A DNA stretch of 64,000 nucleotides from an uncultured Muribaculum sp. (GTDB lineage Bacteria > Bacteroidota > Bacteroidia > Bacteroidales > Muribaculaceae): NCBI GenBank assembly GCA_910589555.1, contig CAJUTE010000004.1:62001-126000 (forward strand), read 5' to 3'. This document shows positions 46,299 to 54,685 of the stretch, piece by piece. The first letter of the stretch is position 1. Each line of letters starts with the position of its first letter. A program made the position numbers and the translations under genes. The notes under the pieces were generated by a model that was not told where the DNA came from, made no database searches, and saw only the letters and a list, made by a program, of their open reading frames with translations.

Positions 46299-46339
46299 AC
46301 TCCGTGCAAATCCTGTCAAAGGGCTTCACGGAGTTTTTT
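46299..46339 (+). terminator. Intrinsic terminator or attenuator between yajC and YbbR gene
   Basis: ACTCCGTG (46299-46306) pairs perfectly with CACGGAGT (46327-46334), followed by five more T. It lies 20 nt after yajC and 28 nt before the next ATG, so some read-through or a separate start is needed for the YbbR-coaE pair. Confidence 0.7.
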
Positions 46340-46366
46340 CTTTTCCTACTAAAAAACACAAGGAAT

Positions 46367-47362
46367 ATGCCACAGAAAAGAAGTTGGGCCCAATTAGTAT
46401 CAAAAATCCATGACGCAGTAACATCGGCACGTGGAAAGGAGGTATTGCTGTTCCTTCTTTTCCTCATGATATCCTATGTGTTCTGGCTCCTGCTAACTCT
46501 CAACAACGAGATGCAGGAAGACATAGAGGTGCCCGTGGAAATCGCCGGGATTCCCGACAGCGTGACCGTGATAACCAATCCACCCGCGGTGCTTAAAGTA
46601 AGTGTGCGCGACAAAGGCTCGGCTCTCATGAAATATAAGATGGGTGGTGTGAAACCGGTGAAAATAAACTGGGCTGACTACTCTTCGGCAAAAAACAAAT
46701 TCCTGCTTAACAAGGCTGACCTCGGAGCAAGGCTGCGCGATTATTTCGGCGCGGGAAGCCAGATTGTGACCATGCTCCCCGACTCGATAAGCCTCAACTA
46801 CACCACCAGCCCCGGACGCAAAGTGGCGGTTAAGGTGATTGCCGATCTAAAGCCGATATTCGGCAGTATAATAAACGGGCCGATCACCACCAGCACCGAC
46901 TCGGTGTGGCTATTCTCGGTCGAAGACTTGCCCCACAGCCTGAAATCGGTAGAAACGATGCCCATAGTGCGCGGCTCACTCTCTGACACAACCTCCATCA
47001 CCGTGAGCATAAAGCCGGTGCCGGGAGTGAGAATAGTGCCCGATGAAATAACCGTCAAAGTGCCTGTGGAGCCGCTGATAGCGCGCAAGCAGATGGCAAC
47101 CGTCATTGCCAAGAATCTGCCTGACAACATAAGCCTCCACACATTCCCGTCGCGAGTGGAGATTGCCTATCTCGTGCCTATGAGCGAATACAATTCCGAA
47201 CCCTACGAAATAAACGCCTACGTCGACTACAAGGATATAGCCCACAATTCCACCGGGAAGCTACCTGTGAGCCTCTCGCTGCTTCCGGAATCCTACCATT
47301 CGGCTGAAGCCATTCCCGACAGCGTCGAGTATATAACCGAACATAAAGTATCGATCGAATGA
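46367..47362 (+). CDS. YbbR-like domain protein (CdaR-like)
   Basis: About 331 residues, one N-terminal transmembrane helix (VLLFLLFLMISYVFWLLLTL, about residues 26-45), then YbbR-type beta repeats (EDIEVPVEIAGIPDSVTVIT, MPIVRGSLSDTTSITVSIKP, VPVEPLIARKQMATVIAKN). ATG 46367 is chosen because the longer frame (GTG 46304) starts inside a terminator stem. YbbR proteins in Firmicutes regulate diadenylate cyclases; no such gene lies here, so the role is open. Its stop overlaps coaE by ATGA. Confidence 0.85.
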   Translation: MPQKRSWAQLVSKIHDAVTSARGKEVLLFLLFLMISYVFWLLLTLNNEMQEDIEVPVEIAGIPDSVTVITNPPAVLKVSVRDKGSALMKYKMGGVKPVKINWADYSSAKNKFLLNKADLGARLRDYFGAGSQIVTMLPDSISLNYTTSPGRKVAVKVIADLKPIFGSIINGPITTSTDSVWLFSVEDLPHSLKSVETMPIVRGSLSDTTSITVSIKPVPGVRIVPDEITVKVPVEPLIARKQMATVIAKNLPDNISLHTFPSRVEIAYLVPMSEYNSEPYEINAYVDYKDIAHNSTGKLPVSLSLLPESYHSAEAIPDSVEYITEHKVSIE

Positions 47363-47937
47363 AACCGTTGATAGCAATAGCCGGCGGCATAGGTTGCGGC
47401 AAATCAGTGGTGTCACACATCCTCTCAGCTCTCGGCTACCAGGTGTATGACAGCGACAGCCGGGCGAAAAAGCTCATGGACAATGACGACGCCATCAAGC
47501 AGGCGATAGCCCGCCAAATAAGCCCTGACGCGATAACATCAGCAGGACAAATCGACCGCAAGCACCTTGCCGCAGTCGTTTTTGCCAACAAGGAAAAGCT
47601 CCAACAGCTCAACTCGATAGTGCACGGAGCCGTGAAACGCGACATTGCCGCATGGCGCGAAAGGCACCCCGCCGAGCCGCTATGGGTTGAAAGCGCCATC
47701 ATCTATGAAAGCGGCATCAGCGAAATGGTCGACGAAGTGTGGGAAGTGACCGCGCCCGAAGACATCCGCATCAACCGCGTGGTGAAACGCAACGGCATCT
47801 CACCCCGGGAAGTCAGGCTGCGCATAGCCGCACAAGCGGTTCCGGTAGCATCGCCACACGAGAAAGTGTTTACCATCCTCAATGACGACGTGCAGCCGGT
47901 GCTCCCTCAAGTGCTCAACCTCCTGTCGAGAGGCTAA
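47359..47937 (+). CDS. coaE: Dephospho-CoA kinase
   Basis: Last step of CoA synthesis. 192 residues with P-loop IAGGIGCGKSVVSHIL, VYDSDSRAKKLMDND, LWVESAIIYESG and a C-terminal lid helix. Translationally coupled to the YbbR gene; its TAA overlaps the convergent prfC stop by 3 nt (CTAA). Confidence 0.95.
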   Translation: MKPLIAIAGGIGCGKSVVSHILSALGYQVYDSDSRAKKLMDNDDAIKQAIARQISPDAITSAGQIDRKHLAAVVFANKEKLQQLNSIVHGAVKRDIAAWRERHPAEPLWVESAIIYESGISEMVDEVWEVTAPEDIRINRVVKRNGISPREVRLRIAAQAVPVASPHEKVFTILNDDVQPVLPQVLNLLSRG

Positions 47938-49514
47938 AACTCGCTTGTGAAGTGGAATCTGATTTTAGGGAAATCGTTCTGCGCCATCTGAAGCACATAG
48001 TTTGAGTCGGCAAGAAACACATCCCGTCCATCCCTGTCAATAGCCATGAACTGATGCTTGCGTTTCTTGAACGCCTCAAGCGCATCGGCATCATCACTCT
48101 CTATCCAGCAAGCTTTATAAAGCGATATAGGCTCCCAACGCACTGTCGCGCCATATTCATGCAGCAAGCGGTACTGTATCACCTCAAACTGCAACTGACC
48201 CACGGTCCCTATAATCTTGCGTCCGTTGAATTGATTGGTGAACAACTGAGCCACGCCCTCGTCCATCAGCTGCTGTATTCCTTTCTCAAGCTGCTTTGAC
48301 TTCATCGGGTCAGTGTTCTCGATGTATTTAAACATCTCCGGCGAGAAGCTCGGCAGACCTTTATAGTGCAGATTTTCTCCCGACGACAGCGTGTCGCCGA
48401 TCTTGAAGTTGCCGGTATCGGGAATGCCGACAATATCACCGGGATAAGCTTCATCCACGATGCTCTTTTTCTGAGCCATGAACGCGGTGGGGGCTGCAAA
48501 ACGCATCATCTTGCCCGAACGCACGTGCTTATAATTGGCGTTACGTTCAAACTTGCCCGAGCACACTTTCACAAACGCGATACATGAACGATGGTTAGGA
48601 TCCATATTGGCATGTATCTTGAACACAAATCCCGAGAACGGCTCCTCCTGTGGATTCACTTCGCGCTCCTCAGCCATCACTGCTCGCGGCGCCGGAGCGA
48701 TCTTCACAAAACAGTCCAGAAGCTCCTTTACTCCGAATGTGTTCAGAGCCGAGCCGAAGAACACCGGAGCCACTTTACCGGCAAGATACTCCTTCTCGTC
48801 AAATTCAGGGTAGACACCCTCTATCAGCTCAAGATCCTCACGGAGCTTCGCGGCATCTTTCTCCCCTACCGCCTCATCAATGCGGGGGTCATCGACCGAT
48901 TCTATTTCCACTCGTTCGGTCACCTGAGTCTTGCTCGGCGTGAAAAGATCGAGAGAATTCTCATAAATATTATACACACCCTTGAACTTGGCTCCGATAT
49001 TTATAGGCCATGACAACGGACGCACCGAAATCTTCAACTCAGCTTCAAGTTCATCAAGAATCTCAAACGGGTCACGTCCCTCACGGTCCAGCTTGTTCAC
49101 AAAAATGATCACGGGAGTGTTGCGCATACGGCACACCTCCATGAGCTTGCGAGTCTGCTGCTCCACACCTTTCGCCACGTCGACCACAATTATCACACTG
49201 TCGACTGCAGTGAGAGTGCGGTATGTGTCCTCGGCAAAATCCTGGTGTCCCGGAGTGTCGAGAATATTAATCTTGTAATCTCCGTAATTGAACCCCATAA
49301 CCGAAGTCGCGACCGAGATGCCGCGTTGCTTCTCAATCTCCATCCAGTCGGATGTGGCGGTTTTCTTTATCTTGTTGGATTTTACAGCGCCTGCCACATG
49401 GATCGCGCCACCGAAAAGCAACAGCTTTTCAGTAAGAGTTGTTTTTCCTGCGTCAGGGTGAGAAATGATGGCGAAAGTGCGCCGGCGGTTGATTTCATCA
49501 ATAAGGGTTGCCAC
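47934..49514 (-). CDS. prfC: Peptide chain release factor 3
   Basis: GTPase that recycles RF1/RF2 after termination. 526 residues with the P-loop SHPDAGKTTLTEKLLLFGG, switch I IEKQRGISVATSVMGF, DTPGHQDF, and NKLDREGRDPFEILDELE; domain II contains FVFKIHANMDPNHRSCIAFV and the C-terminal domain GTVGQLQFEVIQYRLLHEYG. RF3 length and order are normal. Confidence 0.96.
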   Translation of the reverse strand: MATLIDEINRRRTFAIISHPDAGKTTLTEKLLLFGGAIHVAGAVKSNKIKKTATSDWMEIEKQRGISVATSVMGFNYGDYKINILDTPGHQDFAEDTYRTLTAVDSVIIVVDVAKGVEQQTRKLMEVCRMRNTPVIIFVNKLDREGRDPFEILDELEAELKISVRPLSWPINIGAKFKGVYNIYENSLDLFTPSKTQVTERVEIESVDDPRIDEAVGEKDAAKLREDLELIEGVYPEFDEKEYLAGKVAPVFFGSALNTFGVKELLDCFVKIAPAPRAVMAEEREVNPQEEPFSGFVFKIHANMDPNHRSCIAFVKVCSGKFERNANYKHVRSGKMMRFAAPTAFMAQKKSIVDEAYPGDIVGIPDTGNFKIGDTLSSGENLHYKGLPSFSPEMFKYIENTDPMKSKQLEKGIQQLMDEGVAQLFTNQFNGRKIIGTVGQLQFEVIQYRLLHEYGATVRWEPISLYKACWIESDDADALEAFKKRKHQFMAIDRDGRDVFLADSNYVLQMAQNDFPKIRFHFTSEF

Positions 49515-49580
49515 GTGTATATAATATTATGAGGTTCACATAAATGGAATGCAATGCATCTTTTTTGCATTTTCCAACCA

Positions 49581-49588
49581 CAAAATTA
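49581..49588 (-). promoter_or_regulatory. -7 box of prfC
   Basis: The minus strand reads TAATTTTG, about 65 nt before the prfC start. The -33 region is weak. Confidence 0.45.
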
Positions 49589-49670
49589 CAAAAATTTATG
49601 TTATAAAACACGATTAAGGATTAATATATAATTTCAAGCCGCGAAACACCTAAAAAATCACTATCTAAAA

Positions 49671-49702
49671 TTTGGATTGTTAGAAATATAATAATAAATT
49701 TG
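49671..49702 (+). promoter_or_regulatory. Promoter of the exbB-exbD-exbD-tonB operon
   Basis: TTTG at 49671-49674, 20-nt spacer, TAAATTTG at 49695-49702. The strong match fits the biased codon use of the genes it drives. Confidence 0.75.
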
Positions 49703-49911
49703 CACATCCAAAGCCGTAAAGTCACGGTTCGGAATGCTTGAATAAGGATCGAAGAGCCAATACCGACGACAAGTAGCTCCTCCCGCTCCTCGGAGTGCGA
49801 CGAATGATGCTGATTGTTCTCAGGGACCATGGAAACTCACGAAACACTACGCTAGCATAATTATAACAGAAACTTTTAACATAACTTTAATTCATTATCA
49901 TTCAAACAATT

Positions 49912-50745
49912 ATGGAAAATCAAAAGCCTAATGTTGGAGCCAAACCGGCTCAAAAACAGCCTAAGAACGAAGGTTCTAACGTACGTGGTATTAAGAACGC
50001 ATTTCTTGTAATCGTTGCATGTTTCATCGTTGCAGTTTGCTTGTTCATCTTCTGGTTCGGACATGACATGCACTTCGACGAAGCTGGTCACCCGCAAGAC
50101 CTTTGGGGTACAGTTTACAAAGGTGGTTTCATCGTGCCTATCCTTCAAACTTTGTTCCTCACTGTTATCGTTCTCTCTGTTGAGCGTTGGATCGCTCTTT
50201 CAAGCGCTAAAGGAAAAGGCAGCATCTCTAAGTTCGTTGCCGGCGTTAAAGCTTGCTTGAAGAAAAACGACATCGCTGGTGCTCAGGCTCTTTGCGCTAA
50301 GCAGAAGGGTAGCGTTGCAGCTGTTGTTTCTGCCGCTCTCGTTCGCTACGAAGAAATGGACAAGAACACCACTCTTTCTAAGGAGCAGAAAATCGCTACT
50401 CTTCAGAAGGAAGTTGAAGAAGCTACCGCTCTTGAGATGCCTGCTCTTCAGCAGAACCTCCCCATCGTTGCAACTCTTACCACTCTCGGTACACTTGTCG
50501 GACTTCTCGGTACTGTAATCGGTATGATCAAGTCATTCCAGGCTCTTGCCGCATCAGGTGCTCCTGACTCAACTGAACTTTCAACCGGTATCTCTGAGGC
50601 ACTTATCAACACTGCCTTCGGTATCGCAACCGGTGCATTCGCTGTTATCTCTTACAACTTCTACACCAACAAGATTGACAACCTGACTTACGCTATCGAC
50701 GAAATTGGTTTCTCAATCGTGCAAACATTTGCTGCTACTCACTAA
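49912..50745 (+). CDS. exbB: MotA/TolQ/ExbB proton channel family protein
   Basis: A 277-residue inner-membrane protein that with ExbD uses the proton gradient to power TonB. Transmembrane segments: NAFLVIVACFIVAVCLFIFW (about 24-43), GGFIVPILQTLFLTVIVLSV (about 68-90), and the paired helices LPIVATLTTLGTLVGLLGTV and LINTAFGIATGAFAVISYNF (about 183-245), the TolQ/ExbB core. Codons favour GCT, GTT, CTT, CGT and GGT, unlike the GCC/CTC/CGC-rich neighbours, which suggests high expression. Confidence 0.95.
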   Translation: MENQKPNVGAKPAQKQPKNEGSNVRGIKNAFLVIVACFIVAVCLFIFWFGHDMHFDEAGHPQDLWGTVYKGGFIVPILQTLFLTVIVLSVERWIALSSAKGKGSISKFVAGVKACLKKNDIAGAQALCAKQKGSVAAVVSAALVRYEEMDKNTTLSKEQKIATLQKEVEEATALEMPALQQNLPIVATLTTLGTLVGLLGTVIGMIKSFQALAASGAPDSTELSTGISEALINTAFGIATGAFAVISYNFYTNKIDNLTYAIDEIGFSIVQTFAATH

Positions 50746-50796
50746 TCCATTGTCTTTCAGATAATATTCGATTAAAAATCTATTAACAGAAAAACA

Positions 50797-51498
50797 ATGG
50801 GAAAAGTAAAAATTAAAAGAAAGAGTACCCTCATCGACATGACCGCGATGAGTGACGTGACTGTTCTTTTGCTTACTTTCTTCATGTTGACCTCGACCTT
50901 CCTACAGAAGGAGCCGGTTACGGTGCTTACTCCGTCATCAGTGTCGGAAATAAAAGTGCCTATGACCAACACCACAACTGTCCTCATTTCACCTGAGGGG
51001 AAGGTCTTTCTATCGGTAGCCGGTGACGCCGACTCTACCTATTCAAGCGAAAAGGTAAGAGCCGAACTCGTCAGGACAGCGGTAGCCGAGTATAACAAGA
51101 CCCATAGTAAACAAGTACAGCTCACTAACGAACAGGTTGCAAAGTTCTCTAAGATGAATATGTTCGGAATCAGAATCGCTGATCTTCCCGCATTCCTTGA
51201 TCTTCCGCAGATCAAGCAGGACGAGGTTCTAACTGACATGAACAATCCGTCAACAGGTATCCCCGTTGATGACAACAAGGACTTGGCTAAACCTAACGAG
51301 TTCCAAATCTGGATGCGCGCCATCTATAACTCTTCCAACCCCAATCTTGAATCTTCAATCAAGAGCGGTGAAGGTATCGCTATCAAGGCTGACAAGGACA
51401 CCCCCTACACTACTGTACACGATGTCCTTGACAATCTTCAGACCTTGAAGATGAATAAGTTTAGCTTGATGACCGCACTCAAAACTGAAAACGATTAA
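50797..51498 (+). CDS. exbD: ExbD/TolR-family biopolymer transport protein 1
   Basis: A 233-residue single-pass protein. The conserved N-terminal block is IDMTAMSDVTVLLLTFFMLT, where the aspartate of the membrane helix carries protons in this family. The long periplasmic part (about 45-233) is larger than E. coli ExbD (about 140 residues), as usual in Bacteroidota. It follows exbB by 51 nt. Confidence 0.93.
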   Translation: MGKVKIKRKSTLIDMTAMSDVTVLLLTFFMLTSTFLQKEPVTVLTPSSVSEIKVPMTNTTTVLISPEGKVFLSVAGDADSTYSSEKVRAELVRTAVAEYNKTHSKQVQLTNEQVAKFSKMNMFGIRIADLPAFLDLPQIKQDEVLTDMNNPSTGIPVDDNKDLAKPNEFQIWMRAIYNSSNPNLESSIKSGEGIAIKADKDTPYTTVHDVLDNLQTLKMNKFSLMTALKTEND

Positions 51499-51503
51499 TC
51501 ATT

Positions 51504-52238
51504 ATGGCACAGATAGAACAATCCGACGGCGGCAAAAAGAAAAAAGGCGCCCAAAAGAAGATGTCAATCCACGTCGACTTCACCCCGATGGTGGATATGA
51601 ATATGCTCCTTATCACGTTCTTCATGCTCTGTACCACGATGATCAAATCGCAGACTCTGCAAATATCTCTTCCGTCAAACGAAAAGGTAGAGCAGGAGCA
51701 ACAGAACAAAGCTAAGGAATCTCAAGCAGTGACCCTAATCCTTGACACCGAACGCGACGACGAAGGCAACGTGAAGTATGACGAAGAGACTGGCCGCCCG
51801 GCTCACCTCATCTATTACTACTTCGGTAAGCCCGATGTCGCTGACGAAAACAACGACGGAATTCTCGACAACAGCACTCTGCAAGTTGAGAAGTTCATCG
51901 GTAATCAGAACGGTGAAACTCAAGGTATCCGCAAAATTCTTCACGACAGAAACAAGACCGTGCTCGGAAAGATCGCCCTCTTGAAGAATGACTGGAAGAA
52001 TAAGACCATTTCTGACGAAGAGTATCAGAAGAGAGCTAAGGAAATACGTAATGACTCGCTCATCACCGACCGTCCTGTTGTCGTTATCAAAGCTGGCCCC
52101 AACGCTTCTTGGGAAAGCTTGATCGGCGCTCTCGACGAAATGCAGATCAATCAGATTTCACGCTACCAGATTGACAACATCAACAAGACCGACTCAATCC
52201 TGATAGCTGACTACCTCGCAAAGAATCCGAAAAAGTGA
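51504..52238 (+). CDS. exbD: ExbD/TolR-family biopolymer transport protein 2
   Basis: A 244-residue paralogue starting 5 nt after the first ExbD. The lysine-rich cytoplasmic N-terminus (GGKKKKGAQKK) is followed by VDFTPMVDMNMLLITFFMLC with the conserved aspartate, then a long soluble domain. Two different ExbD subunits per ExbB are usual in Bacteroidota and may form heteromers. Confidence 0.93.
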   Translation: MAQIEQSDGGKKKKGAQKKMSIHVDFTPMVDMNMLLITFFMLCTTMIKSQTLQISLPSNEKVEQEQQNKAKESQAVTLILDTERDDEGNVKYDEETGRPAHLIYYYFGKPDVADENNDGILDNSTLQVEKFIGNQNGETQGIRKILHDRNKTVLGKIALLKNDWKNKTISDEEYQKRAKEIRNDSLITDRPVVVIKAGPNASWESLIGALDEMQINQISRYQIDNINKTDSILIADYLAKNPKK

Positions 52239-52270
52239 TGAATGGTTTAACAATTAATTGACAAAAGAAA

Positions 52271-53134
52271 ATGGCAAAAGATGTAGATCTTTCATCAAAA
52301 GAATGGCGCGACATAGTATTTGAAGGCAAAAACCAACAATTTGGCGCCTATGAATTGCGTAAAGGCTCGGATGCTCGTCATAATAAAGCGATGATCGTCG
52401 TTGTGATCATCATTGCAATAGCATTTATTCTTCCTCTATTGGTGAACACTGTGCTCCCAAAACCGGAAGAAAAGCCTGAGGACCTCACTGAACAGGCTCT
52501 CGTCAACCTCGACAACTCTGCTGACGATCAGGACAAGGAAGAGGAAGACGAACCCGAACAGGAGCGTTACGAAGAACAGCAGCCTGAAGCCCTCCCCGAG
52601 GAGATTCTTAACACCGTTAAGGTGACCGAGATCACAATCGTTGAGGACGACAAGGTGAGCGCTGACGACGAGGTTAAATCCAGCGATGAACTTAAAGAGA
52701 CCACTACCGCATTCGGTCAGACTGACTTCGACAAAGGTACTGACGACCGCAACGTGGTTCGTGAACACAAGGATGAAATCATTGTAGAAGAAAAGAAGCC
52801 CGTTGAAGAGAACAAGGTGTTCACTGCCGTTGAGCAGATGCCCCAGTTCCCCGGTGGCGATGGCGAACTTCTCAAATACATTCAGCAGCACTTGAAATAT
52901 CCTCCGGTTGCAGCTGAAAACAACATCCAGGGTCGTGTCATCGTACAGTTCGTTGTAACAAAGACCGGTAAGGTAGGAGAAGTGAAGATTGCACGTGGTA
53001 AAGACCCCGATCTTGACAAGGAAGCTATGCGAGTTGTTAAGACTCTTCCCGACTTCATCCCCGGTAAGATGAATGGACAGGCAGTTGCCGTATGGTACAC
53101 TCTGCCCATCACATTCAAACTCCAAGGAATCTAA
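52271..53134 (+). CDS. tonB: TonB-family energy transducer
   Basis: 287 residues: cytoplasmic N-terminus, one transmembrane helix (AMIVVVIIIAIAFILPLLVN, about 41-60), a glutamate/proline-rich periplasmic spacer (about 65-185), and the TonB C-terminal domain (about 190-287: QMPQFPGGDGELLKYIQQHL, GRVIVQFVVTKTGKVGEVKI). Couples ExbB/ExbD energy to outer-membrane receptors, possibly including the corrinoid receptor in this window. Terminator follows. Confidence 0.95.
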   Translation: MAKDVDLSSKEWRDIVFEGKNQQFGAYELRKGSDARHNKAMIVVVIIIAIAFILPLLVNTVLPKPEEKPEDLTEQALVNLDNSADDQDKEEEDEPEQERYEEQQPEALPEEILNTVKVTEITIVEDDKVSADDEVKSSDELKETTTAFGQTDFDKGTDDRNVVREHKDEIIVEEKKPVEENKVFTAVEQMPQFPGGDGELLKYIQQHLKYPPVAAENNIQGRVIVQFVVTKTGKVGEVKIARGKDPDLDKEAMRVVKTLPDFIPGKMNGQAVAVWYTLPITFKLQGI

Positions 53135-53157
53135 TTCATACATTAAATAGGTTCTAT

Positions 53158-53190
53158 AAAAAGGGTATGGCTCACAGCCATACCCTTTTT
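53158..53190 (+). terminator. Strong terminator after tonB
   Basis: A perfect 15-bp stem (53158-53172 with 53176-53190) with a 3-nt CAC loop; A-run on the left and T-run on the right, so it can work in both directions. Confidence 0.9.
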
Positions 53191-54112
53191 GCTTTTTGAC
53201 CTCATCAAACACAACCTCACCACCATCAGACAACACCACAAATACCGTGAACGGCATTGCAATCGTAGCACCGCCACGAGGCGTAGCCGAGGCGCGGTGA
53301 AAGGCACAAATACGAAACGGGCATCGAAGATGTCCACAAATTAAAAATACCCAAGACAAAATCGGTCAGTATGACCGCACGAAATCAGCCCAGTATGTAG
53401 CGTCAGCGGAATGCTGGGTTTAATGTCGCAAAATAAAAATCCAAGCTCTGAAAGAGCGACACAAAAACAAGCCGAGCAACAACAATGCAACATATTACCC
53501 GGATGAGCCGAATCATGTTGTCAACCAATGCCATGAAACGGCAATACACTCGCCACCACGACACATAACCTACAGTGCCTGAAAGGCAATGCCTATGAAT
53601 AACCGCGGTACAGGGAGCCGAAGGCGACCTGTGCCCGGAAAGCCACAAACCCCAAACGCACTCTGCAAGAGCGCCCCTGAAAAAAACTCCATAGCCGGAT
53701 CGAAAAAGAAAACCTGAAAGGTTAATCTCTGGATAGCCGTGGGCCGAGGCTAAGCCAAGACCCACGGAAAGATGTTGGGTTATAGGAGGTTTCTGAAAGA
53801 ATCATCTGAGATATTTGGCTAATTGTTCGAATTTTACAAGATGAATCTTTCAGATTCAATTATTTTTTATCGCTTTCCGGTGGTGTCGCTAACGCTCCGC
53901 CACCGGCTACCCAAAGATTAACCTTCCAGGTTTTTCACTACCCTATTAATCTCAGCAAGGCATCGTGGCGAAGCCGGACATCCCACACACCCACGAGTCC
54001 CGAACGGGACGAGCCCATTGTACAAAAAATTCACCCGGGTGGGATAAAAACCGGGTAAATTCCCTCCATCCGGATACTACCTTTGTGACACAATCTAAAA
54101 ATTGTCACGAGA
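53191..54112. repeat. Non-coding region with many short palindromes
   Basis: About 0.9 kb without a supported gene. Hairpins include GGTCA/GTA/TGACC (53364-53376), GCTCT/GAA/AGAGC (53445-53457), TGCCT/GAA/AGGCA (53576-53588), a nested stem GGTACAGG...CCTGTGCC (53607-53635), CTCT/GCA/AGAG (53661-53671), AACCT/GAA/AGGTT (53711-53723), CCGTGGG...CCCACGG (53737-53767), TTCT/GAA/AGAA (53791-53801), TGAATCT/TTC/AGATTCA (53842-53858), CCGGTGG...CCACCGG (53877-53905), AACCT/TCC/AGGTT (53920-53932) and GTCCCG/AA/CGGGAC (53998-54011). Related to the repeats at 35.7 and 38.8-39.2 kb, partly in the opposite orientation. Confidence 0.8.
54078..54112 (+). promoter_or_regulatory. Possible -7 box and inverted repeat ahead of a doubtful ORF
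   Basis: TACCTTTG at 54078-54085 matches TAnnTTTG. Directly downstream an imperfect inverted repeat pairs GTGACACAAT with ATTGTCAC (one bulge), ending a few bases before ATG 54113. No convincing -33 element. Confidence 0.4.
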
Positions 54113-54562
54113 ATGAAAACACGCCGTATCCACCTGCGATTGAGAGTCCCGTCACGGTTGCGCTCCGATTATCGCCCATCGCTCCAAGGCATTGACACCT
54201 GCCGGCAACAGTCAGCCTTGCGAGAAGGGATGATGATTGCGCGTAGCCGTTGGAGTACTCCGACAGGCTCACTTTCGCAGAACCGATCCGGTAATGACGC
54301 GCGGAAGCAGATGGAGTCGCCCGAGAATTCGCTAAGTTTCAGGCTTGACCTGAAAGACTGCTTGAATTGGTTCATTAATCAATGTGCACAGACCACCAAC
54401 ACGAAGCTGCCGTCACGACGGGTTTCGGGGATACGAATTCATTCCCCTTACGCTCCCAGAGCTCCCGACAGTCACACCAACCCATACGGCTCACAGTTGT
54501 ACTCTTGCGGTTCACTCCGGCAAGAGCATTGCCGTATAACCGTTTTTCACCATACATCATAA
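54113..54562 (+). CDS. Unrecognised 149-residue ORF, doubtful
   Basis: The only long plus-strand frame in the 53.2-54.7 kb gap. It is arginine-, serine- and proline-rich (MKTRRIHLRLRVPSRLRSDY at the start), has no signal peptide or membrane segment, and matches no family I know. A TAnnTTTG box and an inverted repeat lie just upstream. Against it: atypical composition, and overlap with repeat-like sequence. It may be a real accessory gene or chance; I rate it slightly below even odds. Confidence 0.35.
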   Translation: MKTRRIHLRLRVPSRLRSDYRPSLQGIDTCRQQSALREGMMIARSRWSTPTGSLSQNRSGNDARKQMESPENSLSFRLDLKDCLNWFINQCAQTTNTKLPSRRVSGIRIHSPYAPRAPDSHTNPYGSQLYSCGSLRQEHCRITVFHHTS

Positions 54563-54685
54563 TCAAGCCTATCTATGTTGCGATTTGAAAAATTGAGCTA
54601 AAATTTATAAAATTTGAATGGCATTCCTTGACTATGTTGCATAGATTCCTTAACTTAGCGAAGTTGAACTTAAAACATCCAAGCC

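Larger units (their letters stand above)
49515..49911. other. Divergent intergenic region, prfC and exbB promoters and long leader
   Basis: A 397-bp gap. On the minus strand TAATTTTG lies at 49588-49581 (prfC -7 box). On the plus strand a promoter at 49671-49702 drives exbB, leaving about 200 nt of leader. Within it a CCGT/ACGG stem around AAAGTC (about 49713-49728) and a GC-rich block (about 49772-49800) could fold. No known ncRNA recognised; no ORF of interest. Confidence 0.6.

Noticed and set aside
46304..46366. Upstream GTG start for the YbbR protein
   Set aside because: It begins inside the left arm of a terminator stem and adds 21 unconserved residues.
49703..49840. tRNA or tmRNA in the exbB leader
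   Set aside because: No acceptor/T-arm pattern or CCA end could be placed; only local stems are seen.
52436..53359. 307-residue minus-strand frame
   Set aside because: Antisense to tonB and across the terminator hairpin; no motif or start context.
53403..53765. 120-residue minus-strand frame in the repeat region
   Set aside because: The sequence is explained by consecutive palindromes; composition follows the repeats and no promoter or ribosome site was seen.
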